Shown here: positions 53,456-61,453 of the stretch, piece after piece
Layout of the letters: each line of letters starts with the position of its first letter
How positions within the stretch are numbered: the stretch's first letter is position 1
From: Selenobaculum gibii
GTDB lineage: Bacteria; Bacillota; Negativicutes; ICN-92133
Assembly (NCBI RefSeq): GCF_030273445.1
Contig: NZ_CP120678.1
Span: 2,085,501 to 2,149,500, forward strand
Length of the DNA: 64,000 nucleotides
Direction of reading: 5' to 3'
Program-made: the position numbers and the translations under genes
The notes under the pieces: model-generated
What the model was told of the DNA's origin: nothing
Seen by the model: only the letters and a program-made list of their open reading frames with translations
Databases searched by the model: none

Positions 53456-54325
53456 ATGGATATGAACATCCAAAAATATATGGCATTTGTTCAAACTGTT
53501 GAATATGGGAGTTTCACCAAAGCGGCGGAAATATTGAATTATTCTCAATCTGGGATTAGTCGAATGATTAACGATTTAGAAAAAGAATGGAATGTATCCC
53601 TGCTCGAACGTAGTCGCTTAGGTGTAAAACTAACCTCTGATGGATTGAAACTATTGCCCTTTGCAAAAAATGTTTGCAACGAATATCAAAAACTCCAAAC
53701 ACAAGTAGACGAGTTGAATGGATTACAATCCGGACTTATCCGAATAGGCACATTTTCAAGTGTGGCAACGCATTGGCTCCCAAATATTATAAAGAGATTC
53801 CAAGGTAATTACCCTAATATTGAATACGAACTCTTATTAGGTGACTACTTAGAAATAGAAAATTGGATTTTAGAAGGACGCGTCGATTGCGGATTCACAC
53901 GCCTTCCTACACATCCCGGTCTTGAAACAATTTTTCTAGAGCAAGATAAGTTTCTTGTCGTCTTACCCGAGAATCACCCCTTAGCCTCTTGCGAAATTTT
54001 CCCGGTTAAAGAGTTATGTAATTCCCCTTTTATGCTTTTAGAAAAAGGAGTAAAATCTGAAATCTCAGAAATATTTGAACGTAGCAATCTTTCGCCTAGG
54101 ATACGTTTTACAACTTGGGATGATTATGCCATCATGTCTATGGTGGAAAGCGGTTTAGGAATCAGTATTCTACCACAATTAATATTAAAGCGGATTCCCT
54201 ATAAGATCATTCTAAAAGAACTCGATATTCCTGCATATAGAAATATCGCAATCGCTCTACGCAATAAAAAAACTGCCTCATTGGCAGTTAAAAAATTTTT
54301 AGACTATTTAAAATATAGATACTAA
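53456..54325 (+). CDS. LysR-family transcriptional regulator
   Basis: A 289-residue regulator. An N-terminal winged HTH (MNIQKYMAFVQTVEYGSFTKAAEILNYSQSGISRMINDLEKEW, about residues 3-46) is followed by a linker helix and two periplasmic-binding-protein-like subdomains for an inducer (about 90-289). The start is behind GAGG. It is divergent from proB across 210 bp, so proB or an unlinked gene could be its target. Its 3' end contains an embedded terminator for the opposite strand. Confidence 0.92.
   Translation: MDMNIQKYMAFVQTVEYGSFTKAAEILNYSQSGISRMINDLEKEWNVSLLERSRLGVKLTSDGLKLLPFAKNVCNEYQKLQTQVDELNGLQSGLIRIGTFSSVATHWLPNIIKRFQGNYPNIEYELLLGDYLEIENWILEGRVDCGFTRLPTHPGLETIFLEQDKFLVVLPENHPLASCEIFPVKELCNSPFMLLEKGVKSEISEIFERSNLSPRIRFTTWDDYAIMSMVESGLGISILPQLILKRIPYKIILKELDIPAYRNIAIALRNKKTASLAVKKFLDYLKYRY
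54266..54289 (-). terminator. Terminator of the second two-component operon, inside the LysR gene
   Basis: Read on the minus strand, AACTGCC-AATGA-GGCAGTT is followed by seven T. The 24 bp lie within the last 20 codons of the LysR coding region (KKTASLAVKKFL). Confidence 0.7.
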
Positions 54326-54331
54326 TCTACT

Positions 54332-55435
54332 TTATATATCAGTTGAAACTGGCAAATAGATAATAAACCTACTACCTTGTCCCACTACACTAGTTGCCTG
54401 TATCGATCCATTATGAATCTCTAGCAATTGTTTGACGATTGCTAGTCCAATCCCAGAACCACCACTTTTTTTATCTCGCGATTTATCAGCTCGATAAAAA
54501 TGTTCAAAAATAAATGGCAAATCTTTTTGAGAAATACCACACCCCGTATCTTCAATAATAATTTGTACCCAGCTTTCATTGTTTTTTTCCACCAATGCAC
54601 TATATACAGTAATTATCCCCTGATCAGGAGTGTAACGCAAAGCATTTACCAATAGGTTATAAAGTACCTGATTTATGCGATTGACATCAACAAAAACATC
54701 CGGAACCGGTTGCAATTTTTTCACAAATAGAATCCCTTGATCATCTGCGATTGCCTCCAGCATATTCAATGCTCGACCAATAAGAATATTGATATCCGTA
54801 GCTTTTTTTTCCAAAGTCAGCTGATTAGTTTCGGCTAACGTTAAATCCTTCAAATCATTAATCATTCGATTCAAATGTAAAGTTTCTTCATATAGTGATT
54901 GAATTTGTTCATCACTACGCTTAATCACATTTTCTAACATACCTTCTAAATTCCCCTGTATTACAGACAATGGCGTTTTTAATTCATGAGCAATATCAGC
55001 CAATAGTTGTTTTCTTAGAGTAATACTATCTGCTAAGGATTTTGACATATCATTAAAAGCAACAGCTAATTCACCTATTTCATCATTAGCTATAACATCT
55101 ACTTTCTCTCCATAATTTCCTTTTTTTAAAGAATCTACACCTTTACCTAACTTACGAATCGGAATAGTAATACTTTGTGCAACTAGAAAACTAGCAATAA
55201 GCCCCAATATTAAAAGAATAGCACCTACCCAATATAGAGAATGATGAATCGACTGTAAAAAAATTTGTTCCGGTGTATCCATACCGATTTTATTTATCAT
55301 ATCAATACTCTGCGCATTTAAGTATGTGTTAAAATGTAGTTCCATTTGGTGATTAGCTAAATACACCAGTAAAAATACAGTTATCAAAATCGTTAAAAAC
55401 ATCAGTCCAGTAATTCGCCAAGTAATATTAAACAT
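54332..55435 (-). CDS. Sensor histidine kinase (HAMP type)
   Basis: A kinase of about 367 residues. Two membrane helices (about residues 8-28 and 65-88) flank a very short extracytoplasmic loop, so it may sense the membrane or a partner protein. HAMP (about 88-140) contains the ADSITLRKQLLADIAHELKTPLSVI junction with the phospho-accepting His. The N, G1, F and G2 boxes (YNLLVNALRYTP, EDTGCGIS, FIFEHFYRADKS, GGSGIGLAIVK) are intact. ATG 55435 overlaps the regulator's stop codon; a GTG three codons earlier is also possible. Confidence 0.9.
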   Translation of the reverse strand: MFNITWRITGLMFLTILITVFLLVYLANHQMELHFNTYLNAQSIDMINKIGMDTPEQIFLQSIHHSLYWVGAILLILGLIASFLVAQSITIPIRKLGKGVDSLKKGNYGEKVDVIANDEIGELAVAFNDMSKSLADSITLRKQLLADIAHELKTPLSVIQGNLEGMLENVIKRSDEQIQSLYEETLHLNRMINDLKDLTLAETNQLTLEKKATDINILIGRALNMLEAIADDQGILFVKKLQPVPDVFVDVNRINQVLYNLLVNALRYTPDQGIITVYSALVEKNNESWVQIIIEDTGCGISQKDLPFIFEHFYRADKSRDKKSGGSGIGLAIVKQLLEIHNGSIQATSVVGQGSRFIIYLPVSTDI

Positions 55436-56120
55436 TATAATCACTGGCTAATTTATAGCCTATTCCATAAACTGTCTGTATATAAGTTGACTCTTGTTGA
55501 CTATCTTTTAGCTTTCGACGAAGATTTTTAATATGCGCGTCTATCGTACGTTCATATCCATCAAAAGCATAGCCTTGTACTTGTTCAACAATTTGTAACC
55601 GTGTAAATACTTGATTAGGATTCGCCGCTAATAACTCAAGTATTTTAAATTCCGTTGGTGTCAACTCTATAGTAATTTTGCCTTTACTTACAATATGTTT
55701 AGCAATATCAATAGATATATTGCCAACGCGAATCAGCTCATCAGCATTCGATACATTTTTTGAGCGTCGTAAAATAACTTTAGCTCTAGTAACAACTTCA
55801 CGCGGGCTGAACGGTTTGGTAACATAGTCATCAGCACCTATTTCTAATCCAATCAACTTATCGGCTTCTTCATCTCTAGCCGTGAGCATTATAATCGGCA
55901 CATTGCTTTCCGTACGTATTTGCCGACAAATTTCTAACCCACTTATTTGTGGCAACATTAAATCTAATATAACAATATCCGGATGTTTCTCACGGATCCA
56001 TAGCAAAGCTTCCTGCCCATCATAAGATGCACTGGTTATAAAATTCTCCAATTGAAAATAAGCTTCTAGCAATTTTACAATTTTCTTATCATCATCTACA
56101 ATCAATACAGTGTGTTGCAT
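55428..56120 (-). CDS. OmpR-family response regulator
   Basis: A regulator of about 230 residues: receiver domain (VLIVDDD, phospho-acceptor in VILDLMLP, IMLTARDEE, YVTKPFSP) and a winged-helix DNA-binding domain (ELTPTEFKILELL ... YIQTVYGIGYKL). It is co-translated with the downstream kinase. The frame extends seven codons upstream to 56141, but an ATG at 56120 gives the usual spacing before the first beta strand. The upstream membrane-protein gene (56207-56701) lies on the same strand behind a hairpin and could be its target or co-transcribed partner. Confidence 0.9.
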   Translation of the reverse strand: MQHTVLIVDDDKKIVKLLEAYFQLENFITSASYDGQEALLWIREKHPDIVILDLMLPQISGLEICRQIRTESNVPIIMLTARDEEADKLIGLEIGADDYVTKPFSPREVVTRAKVILRRSKNVSNADELIRVGNISIDIAKHIVSKGKITIELTPTEFKILELLAANPNQVFTRLQIVEQVQGYAFDGYERTIDAHIKNLRRKLKDSQQESTYIQTVYGIGYKLASDYNV

Positions 56121-56157
56121 GGTTACTTCATTCCCTTGCATATTTTTTATCTATTTA

Positions 56158-56194
56158 GTATTAAAAGGGTACCCTAAAGTACCCTTTTAATACT
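56158..56194 (-). terminator. Hairpin between the membrane-protein gene and the regulator
   Basis: GTATTAAAAGGGTAC pairs perfectly with GTACCCTTTTAATAC (15 bp, CCTAAA loop). There is no long T-run beyond it, so it may be a partial terminator or a processing site within the operon. Confidence 0.6.
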
Positions 56195-56206
56195 AATATT
56201 ATAATA

Positions 56207-56701
56207 TTACTTCATATGATGATGTATTTCCATAGTATTAGACTGCCAACCAAGCAATGTTGGATCTGACATGCCAAATACCATAGCAATATGTGAAACA
56301 ATCAGAAACGCTATCAATAAAAGAAAATGCAATTTCATCTTTTCATCCTCAGACTTATTGGGAGCAATAATGCCTAGTTCTAAAAAGGAAATTCCCATCA
56401 GAGGAATTACACCACTAACATAAGAACCAACTGCTAATACGTCTAAAATACCCCGCCATTGGATAGATGGAATAACATTAACACATAATTGCAATGCTAT
56501 CCCCAAAAAGTAAAATCCTAATACTATGCCTAAGCGCTTATTCCATTTTTTCCAGTTACCAGGATGAGAATTTTTAAGATAAACTGTAAAAAATTCAGTA
56601 GCAACTAAAGCTTCTGCTAAAAATACTGGTATTACCATATAGAAAATTAAGTTCCAAGGCTGATTAACCGCCAACAATTCCATATAATGTGTCATATTCA
56701 T
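56207..56701 (-). CDS. Small four-helix membrane protein of unknown function
   Basis: A 164-residue integral membrane protein with about four hydrophobic helices (about residues 17-40, 55-78, 88-112, 125-145). It ends in a His-rich tail, NTMEIHHHMK, which might bind a metal. Residues VAVNQPWN and HPGNWKKWNKRLG lie in loops. I do not recognise a characterised family. It is directly upstream of, and on the same strand as, a two-component system with a short sensor loop, so the kinase may monitor this protein or its substrate (inference). The ribosome site AAGGAG fits ATG 56701. Confidence 0.65.
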   Translation of the reverse strand: MNMTHYMELLAVNQPWNLIFYMVIPVFLAEALVATEFFTVYLKNSHPGNWKKWNKRLGIVLGFYFLGIALQLCVNVIPSIQWRGILDVLAVGSYVSGVIPLMGISFLELGIIAPNKSEDEKMKLHFLLLIAFLIVSHIAMVFGMSDPTLLGWQSNTMEIHHHMK

Positions 56702-56734
56702 AATTCAAAACTCCTTCATTTATTTTAACTAAAA

Positions 56735-56748
56735 AAATGATATCATTT
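56735..56748. promoter_or_regulatory. 14-bp palindrome upstream of the membrane-protein gene
   Basis: AAATGATATCATTT, a perfect palindrome 34 bp before the start codon, could be an operator for a dimeric regulator. Confidence 0.35.
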
Positions 56749-56788
56749 AAATTTGAAGAAATTATGAACCTTTTGTGAAACATATATG

Positions 56789-56965
56789 TTAAATTAAAAC
56801 TATAATTTTCTTTTCATTTTTTTGTGAATGCATTAATCCTTCATTACCAAATACATGACATGCTTTCGCCCAGTGCTGTATCATACATTCATTTGTTACT
56901 TTATATTTTGGGGCTAGATAACTATATCCACCTTCTCCAGCGATGTAAGATTGAACGATTTTTTC
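56789..56965 (-). pseudogene. IS3-family OrfA remnant
   Basis: On the minus strand a start-less frame of 58 codons encodes IVQSYIAGEGGYSYLAPKYKV, then MIQHWAKACHVFGNEGLMHS. This is the HTH N-terminal region of IS3/IS150-group OrfA transposases (pattern 'Y..GEGSY..LAKKY.I.....I..W...Y...G.EGL'). The start region, the rest of OrfA and all of OrfB are missing. It shows that an insertion sequence once occupied this spot. The remaining 56.7-57.3 kb is AT-rich; a 132-codon plus-strand frame over it is not convincing. Confidence 0.6.
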
Positions 56966-57314
56966 TTAAGACCACAAGTCTTAACACCAATTCTATATTT
57001 AAATCAATTTTCGTAAATTGCGTTTTTTCTGGGGAATACGACTCTCATACAATCTATAAATACAGAGTAATAAAATTTTTCTTAAAAATTCTAATACCAA
57101 CCTTAATGGTATTAGAATTCAAAAACTTCTCTCATAGTTTATTAACACATATCCATGCAACTCATAAATATTTTCATATTCAATCTTATCTATTCAATCT
57201 TAAACTTCGGATAAACCTTTAATTATATGATAAAACTAAGAAAAATCATAATGGATTCAAGAAAATGTACTTTACTGCTACTTTTCTATCTATAATCGTA
57301 AAGGTGATAATATA

Positions 57315-57587
57315 ATGTTTATTCCTAAATTAGTTATATTTGAAGAAAAAGCATTAACCTATCCGAAAGGTAAAGCCTTACAAAAATTTTTCGAAGAAAA
57401 ATCTATTCCTATTCATTATCAAAAAACTACTCGTATTATTTTAAAAGGTGATGCTCCAACAAAATATCAACAGGGTAAAAACACCTTGGTTATTGGTGTT
57501 AGAAAAATCAGCGAATTTCAATCATGCAAGCCTTCTGCCCATTATCAACTTCCTTTAGTTAGTGGATGCATGGGGATTGTTTACTAA
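57315..57587 (+). pseudogene. splB: 5' fragment of a spore photoproduct lyase gene, cut at the radical-SAM motif
   Basis: Ninety codons. MFIPKLVIFEEKALTYPKGKAL and TLVIGVRKISEFQSCKPSAHYQLPLVSGCMG align, from memory of Bacillus SplB, with its residues 5-90. The intact family member continues HCxYCY, giving the CxxxCxxC iron-sulfur site; here the frame runs IVY-stop right after CMG. Full-length lyases have about 340 residues, so three quarters are missing and the fragment cannot be active. The cut point coincides with the left end of a recombinase-bearing element, so insertion is the best explanation. The 3' part may lie beyond the window. Confidence 0.8.
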
Positions 57588-57591
57588 ATGA

Positions 57592-57634
57592 TGACATTAA
57601 ATAAATTGACATTAAATAAATTGACATTAAATAA
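57592..57634 (+). repeat. Three 15-bp direct repeats at the element's left end
   Basis: TGACATTAAATAAAT occurs at 57592-57606 and 57607-57621, with a 13-bp third copy from 57622. They begin within a few bases of the truncated lyase frame. Position and regular phase suggest binding sites for a recombinase. Confidence 0.75.
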
Positions 57635-57721
57635 TACTTGAATATGCTATTAAAACATAAACAAACTCTTACAATAAAAGGGGTTGTTTTTTTTATATAG
57701 AATAACATATTTATACATAAT

Positions 57722-57778
57722 TTGGCATTAATCATTTGCACTGATTTATCTCAAGGAGAGTATTGGCATAAATCATTT
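57722..57778 (+). repeat. Pair of 16-bp direct repeats upstream of the first recombinase
   Basis: TTGGCATTAATCATTT (57722-57737) and TTGGCATAAATCATTT (57763-57778) differ by one base and are offset by 41 bp. They lie just ahead of the first recombinase's ribosome site, so they could be operators or accessory recombination sites. Confidence 0.55.
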
Positions 57779-57791
57779 AGGAGTTGAATAT

Positions 57792-59036
57792 GTGGGCGAG
57801 TTAATCTCAATAAATGAAATTGGCTATAAATTTATAATTAGAGCTGCTTATCATAGAAAAGTTACTAATAGTAAAGATGAGTTAGAACAGATTTGTCTAA
57901 TTGCTGTTCAACACAATACGCTTAACAGACATTTTATTCATCCTTTTTCGGAATTTGTATTACTATTAAAAAAACAAAGTTATAGTTCGATGAAGAACAG
58001 AGCAGAAACAGTTGTCCGATTTTTAAATTTTATCTTAAAGAATAATAACAAGTATAAATTAAAGACTTTTTCGGATTTAGATGTCAGACATGGAACTGAT
58101 TATATAAATAATCTAGTTTATAACAAGCGTACTATTTCATATAGGAAAACAGAAGAAAATAACCTTACCAAATTTTATTACTTTTTAGCGTGCAAAAACC
58201 TCTTGAATTTAGTGAATAAGGATGATTTTAAATTCATTATGAATAACGAAAACAAACACCCCAAAACACAATATTTAGAATCATTTTTTCCAGAAGCAGA
58301 GCATTCGAGTAGAAAAAGAACGAATCGACACTTACATACAATGGAATCTGAATTATTAGTTCTATTTTTAGAGACCGCTAAAGTGGTTACTCCTAGAATT
58401 GCTTTAGGTGTATATTTTCAGGTTATGGGTGGACTAAGAGCTTCCGAAGTGTGTAATTGCACAAGAACAGGAAATACGCTTTATGGCATGTATGGTGAGT
58501 TTGGTGTAGATGTGCGTTTACAAAATCAAAACTTTAGTAAAAAACCACAACGTAATGCAACGCACGTAAAAAAACCAAGAATGCAAAGTATTGAAGTTTT
58601 CCACGATTATCTTCCTAAATTATATAAAAAACATATTGAAAATTATCTACCTTCCGATGGTACACTAGCTTTGTTTGCGGATAGAAATGGACAAGCAATG
58701 ACTTTTAGAAATTATGTATACTATTTCGGAAAGCTAAAAGAAGCCTTTATTAAAAATTTAGAGAAATCTCTTAACCCAAAACTTCAGGCTTATGCTATCA
58801 CTCTAAAAGCGATTAAATGGGGTACCCACATCGGTAGAGGAATATTTAGTAATATAGTATCTGAAATAACCCAAAGTCCAATAATAACCAAAATAAAACG
58901 CGGCGACAGCAATATTAAGTCTCAAGAGCCTTATATGGAAAATACGGCAACCAGAAAAAGGCAAAGCGCAGAAGCACTGGATAAAATGTACGAAGAAGGT
59001 TATCGTTTATTGAAAGGAGACAATAATCTTGACTAA
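57792..59036 (+). CDS. Tyrosine recombinase A of a three-recombinase element
   Basis: A 414-residue phage-integrase-type recombinase. An N-terminal SAM-like core-binding region (about residues 45-155, LKKQSYSSMKNRAETVVRFLNFIL) precedes the catalytic domain (about 175-400). Catalytic positions are Arg I in GGLRASEV (R216), HxxR as H346/R349 in GTHIGRG, and the nucleophile Y381 in SNIKSQEPYMENT. At the position of the second His/Trp is Asp (RGDSN). It probably binds the element ends and cuts one strand. The GTG start is behind TTAGGAG. Its last 8 bp overlap the next gene. Resembles TnpA of Tn554-like transposons (inference). Confidence 0.85.
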   Translation: MGELISINEIGYKFIIRAAYHRKVTNSKDELEQICLIAVQHNTLNRHFIHPFSEFVLLLKKQSYSSMKNRAETVVRFLNFILKNNNKYKLKTFSDLDVRHGTDYINNLVYNKRTISYRKTEENNLTKFYYFLACKNLLNLVNKDDFKFIMNNENKHPKTQYLESFFPEAEHSSRKRTNRHLHTMESELLVLFLETAKVVTPRIALGVYFQVMGGLRASEVCNCTRTGNTLYGMYGEFGVDVRLQNQNFSKKPQRNATHVKKPRMQSIEVFHDYLPKLYKKHIENYLPSDGTLALFADRNGQAMTFRNYVYYFGKLKEAFIKNLEKSLNPKLQAYAITLKAIKWGTHIGRGIFSNIVSEITQSPIITKIKRGDSNIKSQEPYMENTATRKRQSAEALDKMYEEGYRLLKGDNNLD

Positions 59037-61443
59037 GAACGCTGAAATTATTGTAGATGGTCAAAAATATATTACTATAAAAAAAGCAGCTATATATTTA
59101 GAGCTTAATTGTGGAAGAATTAGAGAACTTTTAAAAAATAAAAGGGTTAAATATCATAAAGCCCCCTCTCGCATTTATATACTTAAAAAAGATATTTTTG
59201 AATATAAAGCAAAATGTGATAATATTCGTGATAATTATTATCCATTGCTCAAAGCAAGCCAATTGGCAAATATGGATACAAAATATTTTTATAAGATTGT
59301 AAAAAAATACTTTAAATCCTACATCCTTTTTGGTGGTAAATATTATGTATCTAAAGAAGAATTCGAAAATTACATTCAAAAAGAGAATGATCTCAATAAA
59401 AACTATTACACCCTTGAAGAAAGTGCAACTCTTTTGGATCGTCATAGCTCATCTGTTTTCGCATTAGTAAAAAAGAAACAGTTTAAGGGTACGCTTCTCT
59501 TTAAAAATAAGTACTATATCCCCAAAAGTGAAGTTGAGTTATTTATTACAGAAAATTTTATTAATAACGATGAATATATAGTTATTACTGAAGCAAACAA
59601 TTTATATGGCATTGACTTAAGGACGTTAAAAAAACTACCAAACACTCGCATGGTGAAGCAACCTAGATTTAAAGCCCTCATCTATAAAAAAGATATCGAG
59701 GCATATCTTCATCGACAAAAATACTTAAATACAGATCCAATTCTCGAAGATTCAAAAGCTGCTTATGAGTTTTTTATCATTGAGAGTACAAATTTATTTG
59801 AAAACTCTTTATACAAAGAAACAAGTACCCTATATAAAAATTTTGTATTTCTTCAACTAAAAAAATCAGAGGAAAAAAATAAAAGAAAGGCTATCAGACG
59901 ATATATCCGATGTTCTAGACGTTTACTTAAACTGATACATAAAGATATTTTTTTATTTGATGATAATGAAATTAAATTATTTTTAAGTGAAGAAAGTATT
60001 ACGACTAACGACAGTGCCCTTATTTGTAGATTTCTACTTTATTGTAAATCTATAAAAAAAAACAAGTGTCGATTTACTGTAATTCCTGTCATACAACGCA
60101 AATATGATAATAGTGAGCAAAGAGAAACAATCCCCGAAAAAACGTTCGTTCAATATCATCAAAATGTAATTGATTTGAATTTCCATATACAAAAAGCTGT
60201 AAAGAAATCAAAGCACACACAAATTTGGATATATATTATGATGCACTTATTTGAAGCGTGGAGAGCTGGTGATATAAAATCTATTCCAAATATAGATTTA
60301 GATCAAGTAAATATTGTTGATTTCAGTTATTTCAATAACAATTTGAATGGTCTCTCTAAGCTCCAGGCAGAAATAATTCTTCAGCAATACTATATGCACG
60401 AACTTATAGTTAATAAAACAGGTGCATGTAATAGTTTTAATGTACCTAAATCACTTATTATCCCTTTTGCAACCGCCTTAACTATTGCTGAAATTCATCG
60501 GCGGAAAAATAATAAAAAATGTATAATGTATCATTTCCAGAATAGTTATCCTAAGAAATCGGACTATTTGAGATTTTTTAATGGGCAATCAGAACTTGCC
60601 GCGTTTTCTAATTTAAAAGCATGTAGAACTTTTTTAACTCTTTTTTATGAATATGTATCTGAAAAATCAAACTTACAGAGTATCGCAAATGAAGTAACAC
60701 GGAGATTGCGGAGTCATAAATTGCAAGAGAATGATATGTTGCTAACCAATACTACATCTATTTATATCCAAGAGATGAATAATAATGAAAAAGAAGTAAA
60801 TTTTTCAGTCCATTTATTTGAAAGAGGGAGCTTTGGTTGGCTCTATCATACTTTATTACTCTTTATCGCTGGTGATAAAACATGGAATCGATTATCACTA
60901 CAAGATAAAACTAATTTAATTGTTGGAATTGAATCTAAACAAAGTCCTCTTCAGATAGAAGGATTAGGTAAGTTTTTATTACGGCAGCAAGAAAAGAAGA
61001 AAATACTTATTGATGAAATACGTAATTTTCCCAAAGAAAAATTATTAGATAAAATCCAAGGAATATATGAAGGGATAATGCCAGCAAGAGTTCCAGAAGC
61101 TCAATGTTTTGTTTATGGAAATTGTAAGCACCCAAAGCCACAAAAGATTTGTTATCAATGTGAATATCTTATTCCTAATAAATATTTTCTTGTATCTCTA
61201 AAAAACGAATTATTTAACTTGCTAAAAGCTTTTCAAGACTTGATCAATAGAGAAGAAAAAGCAATAAAAAGCGGGTATTTCTTAAGTTTAGACGCAGAAA
61301 AAATGAAATTAAGATGGATTTTATTAGAATATATGAATTTATTAGGCGAAGCATTAGATGAAGAGTGTGGCTTAGGGAGAGAAACAGTATCAGCTTTTAT
61401 TGATTTGAATTTGTTATATAAGAGTCTTGAAATAGTGCGTTAA
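59029..61443 (+). CDS. Large tyrosine recombinase B with four excisionase-like repeats
   Basis: An 804-residue protein in a TnpB-like position. Residues about 14-60, 70-117, 126-175 and 183-229 are four repeats of a winged-HTH excisionase-type domain: each opens Y-[IYV]-x-[ILV], has an A-x-x-L region, and closes with Y-x-[VI]-x-K-x-[DE]. A divergent recombinase core follows: Arg I in EAWRAGDI (R412), Arg II in KACRTF (R533; Lys where His is usual), His in LRSHK (H563) and Tyr in TTSIYIQE (Y579). A CFVYGNC...CYQC cluster (C693, C699, C708, C711) may bind zinc. TTG start behind GGAG; 8-bp overlap with gene A. Confidence 0.8.
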   Translation: MTKNAEIIVDGQKYITIKKAAIYLELNCGRIRELLKNKRVKYHKAPSRIYILKKDIFEYKAKCDNIRDNYYPLLKASQLANMDTKYFYKIVKKYFKSYILFGGKYYVSKEEFENYIQKENDLNKNYYTLEESATLLDRHSSSVFALVKKKQFKGTLLFKNKYYIPKSEVELFITENFINNDEYIVITEANNLYGIDLRTLKKLPNTRMVKQPRFKALIYKKDIEAYLHRQKYLNTDPILEDSKAAYEFFIIESTNLFENSLYKETSTLYKNFVFLQLKKSEEKNKRKAIRRYIRCSRRLLKLIHKDIFLFDDNEIKLFLSEESITTNDSALICRFLLYCKSIKKNKCRFTVIPVIQRKYDNSEQRETIPEKTFVQYHQNVIDLNFHIQKAVKKSKHTQIWIYIMMHLFEAWRAGDIKSIPNIDLDQVNIVDFSYFNNNLNGLSKLQAEIILQQYYMHELIVNKTGACNSFNVPKSLIIPFATALTIAEIHRRKNNKKCIMYHFQNSYPKKSDYLRFFNGQSELAAFSNLKACRTFLTLFYEYVSEKSNLQSIANEVTRRLRSHKLQENDMLLTNTTSIYIQEMNNNEKEVNFSVHLFERGSFGWLYHTLLLFIAGDKTWNRLSLQDKTNLIVGIESKQSPLQIEGLGKFLLRQQEKKKILIDEIRNFPKEKLLDKIQGIYEGIMPARVPEAQCFVYGNCKHPKPQKICYQCEYLIPNKYFLVSLKNELFNLLKAFQDLINREEKAIKSGYFLSLDAEKMKLRWILLEYMNLLGEALDEECGLGRETVSAFIDLNLLYKSLEIVR

Positions 61444-61453
61444 GGGAAGTGCT

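Noticed and set aside
56824-57222. 132-codon plus-strand frame after the membrane-protein gene
   Set aside because: It has no ribosome site, its composition is unlike a protein (rich in Ile, Leu, His, Tyr from AT-rich DNA), and it lies over the IS3 OrfA relic on the other strand.
57792-59036. Recombinase A as a lone phage integrase next to a tRNA site
   Set aside because: No tRNA gene is present. It is translationally coupled to two other recombinases, which fits a transposon module better than a prophage.
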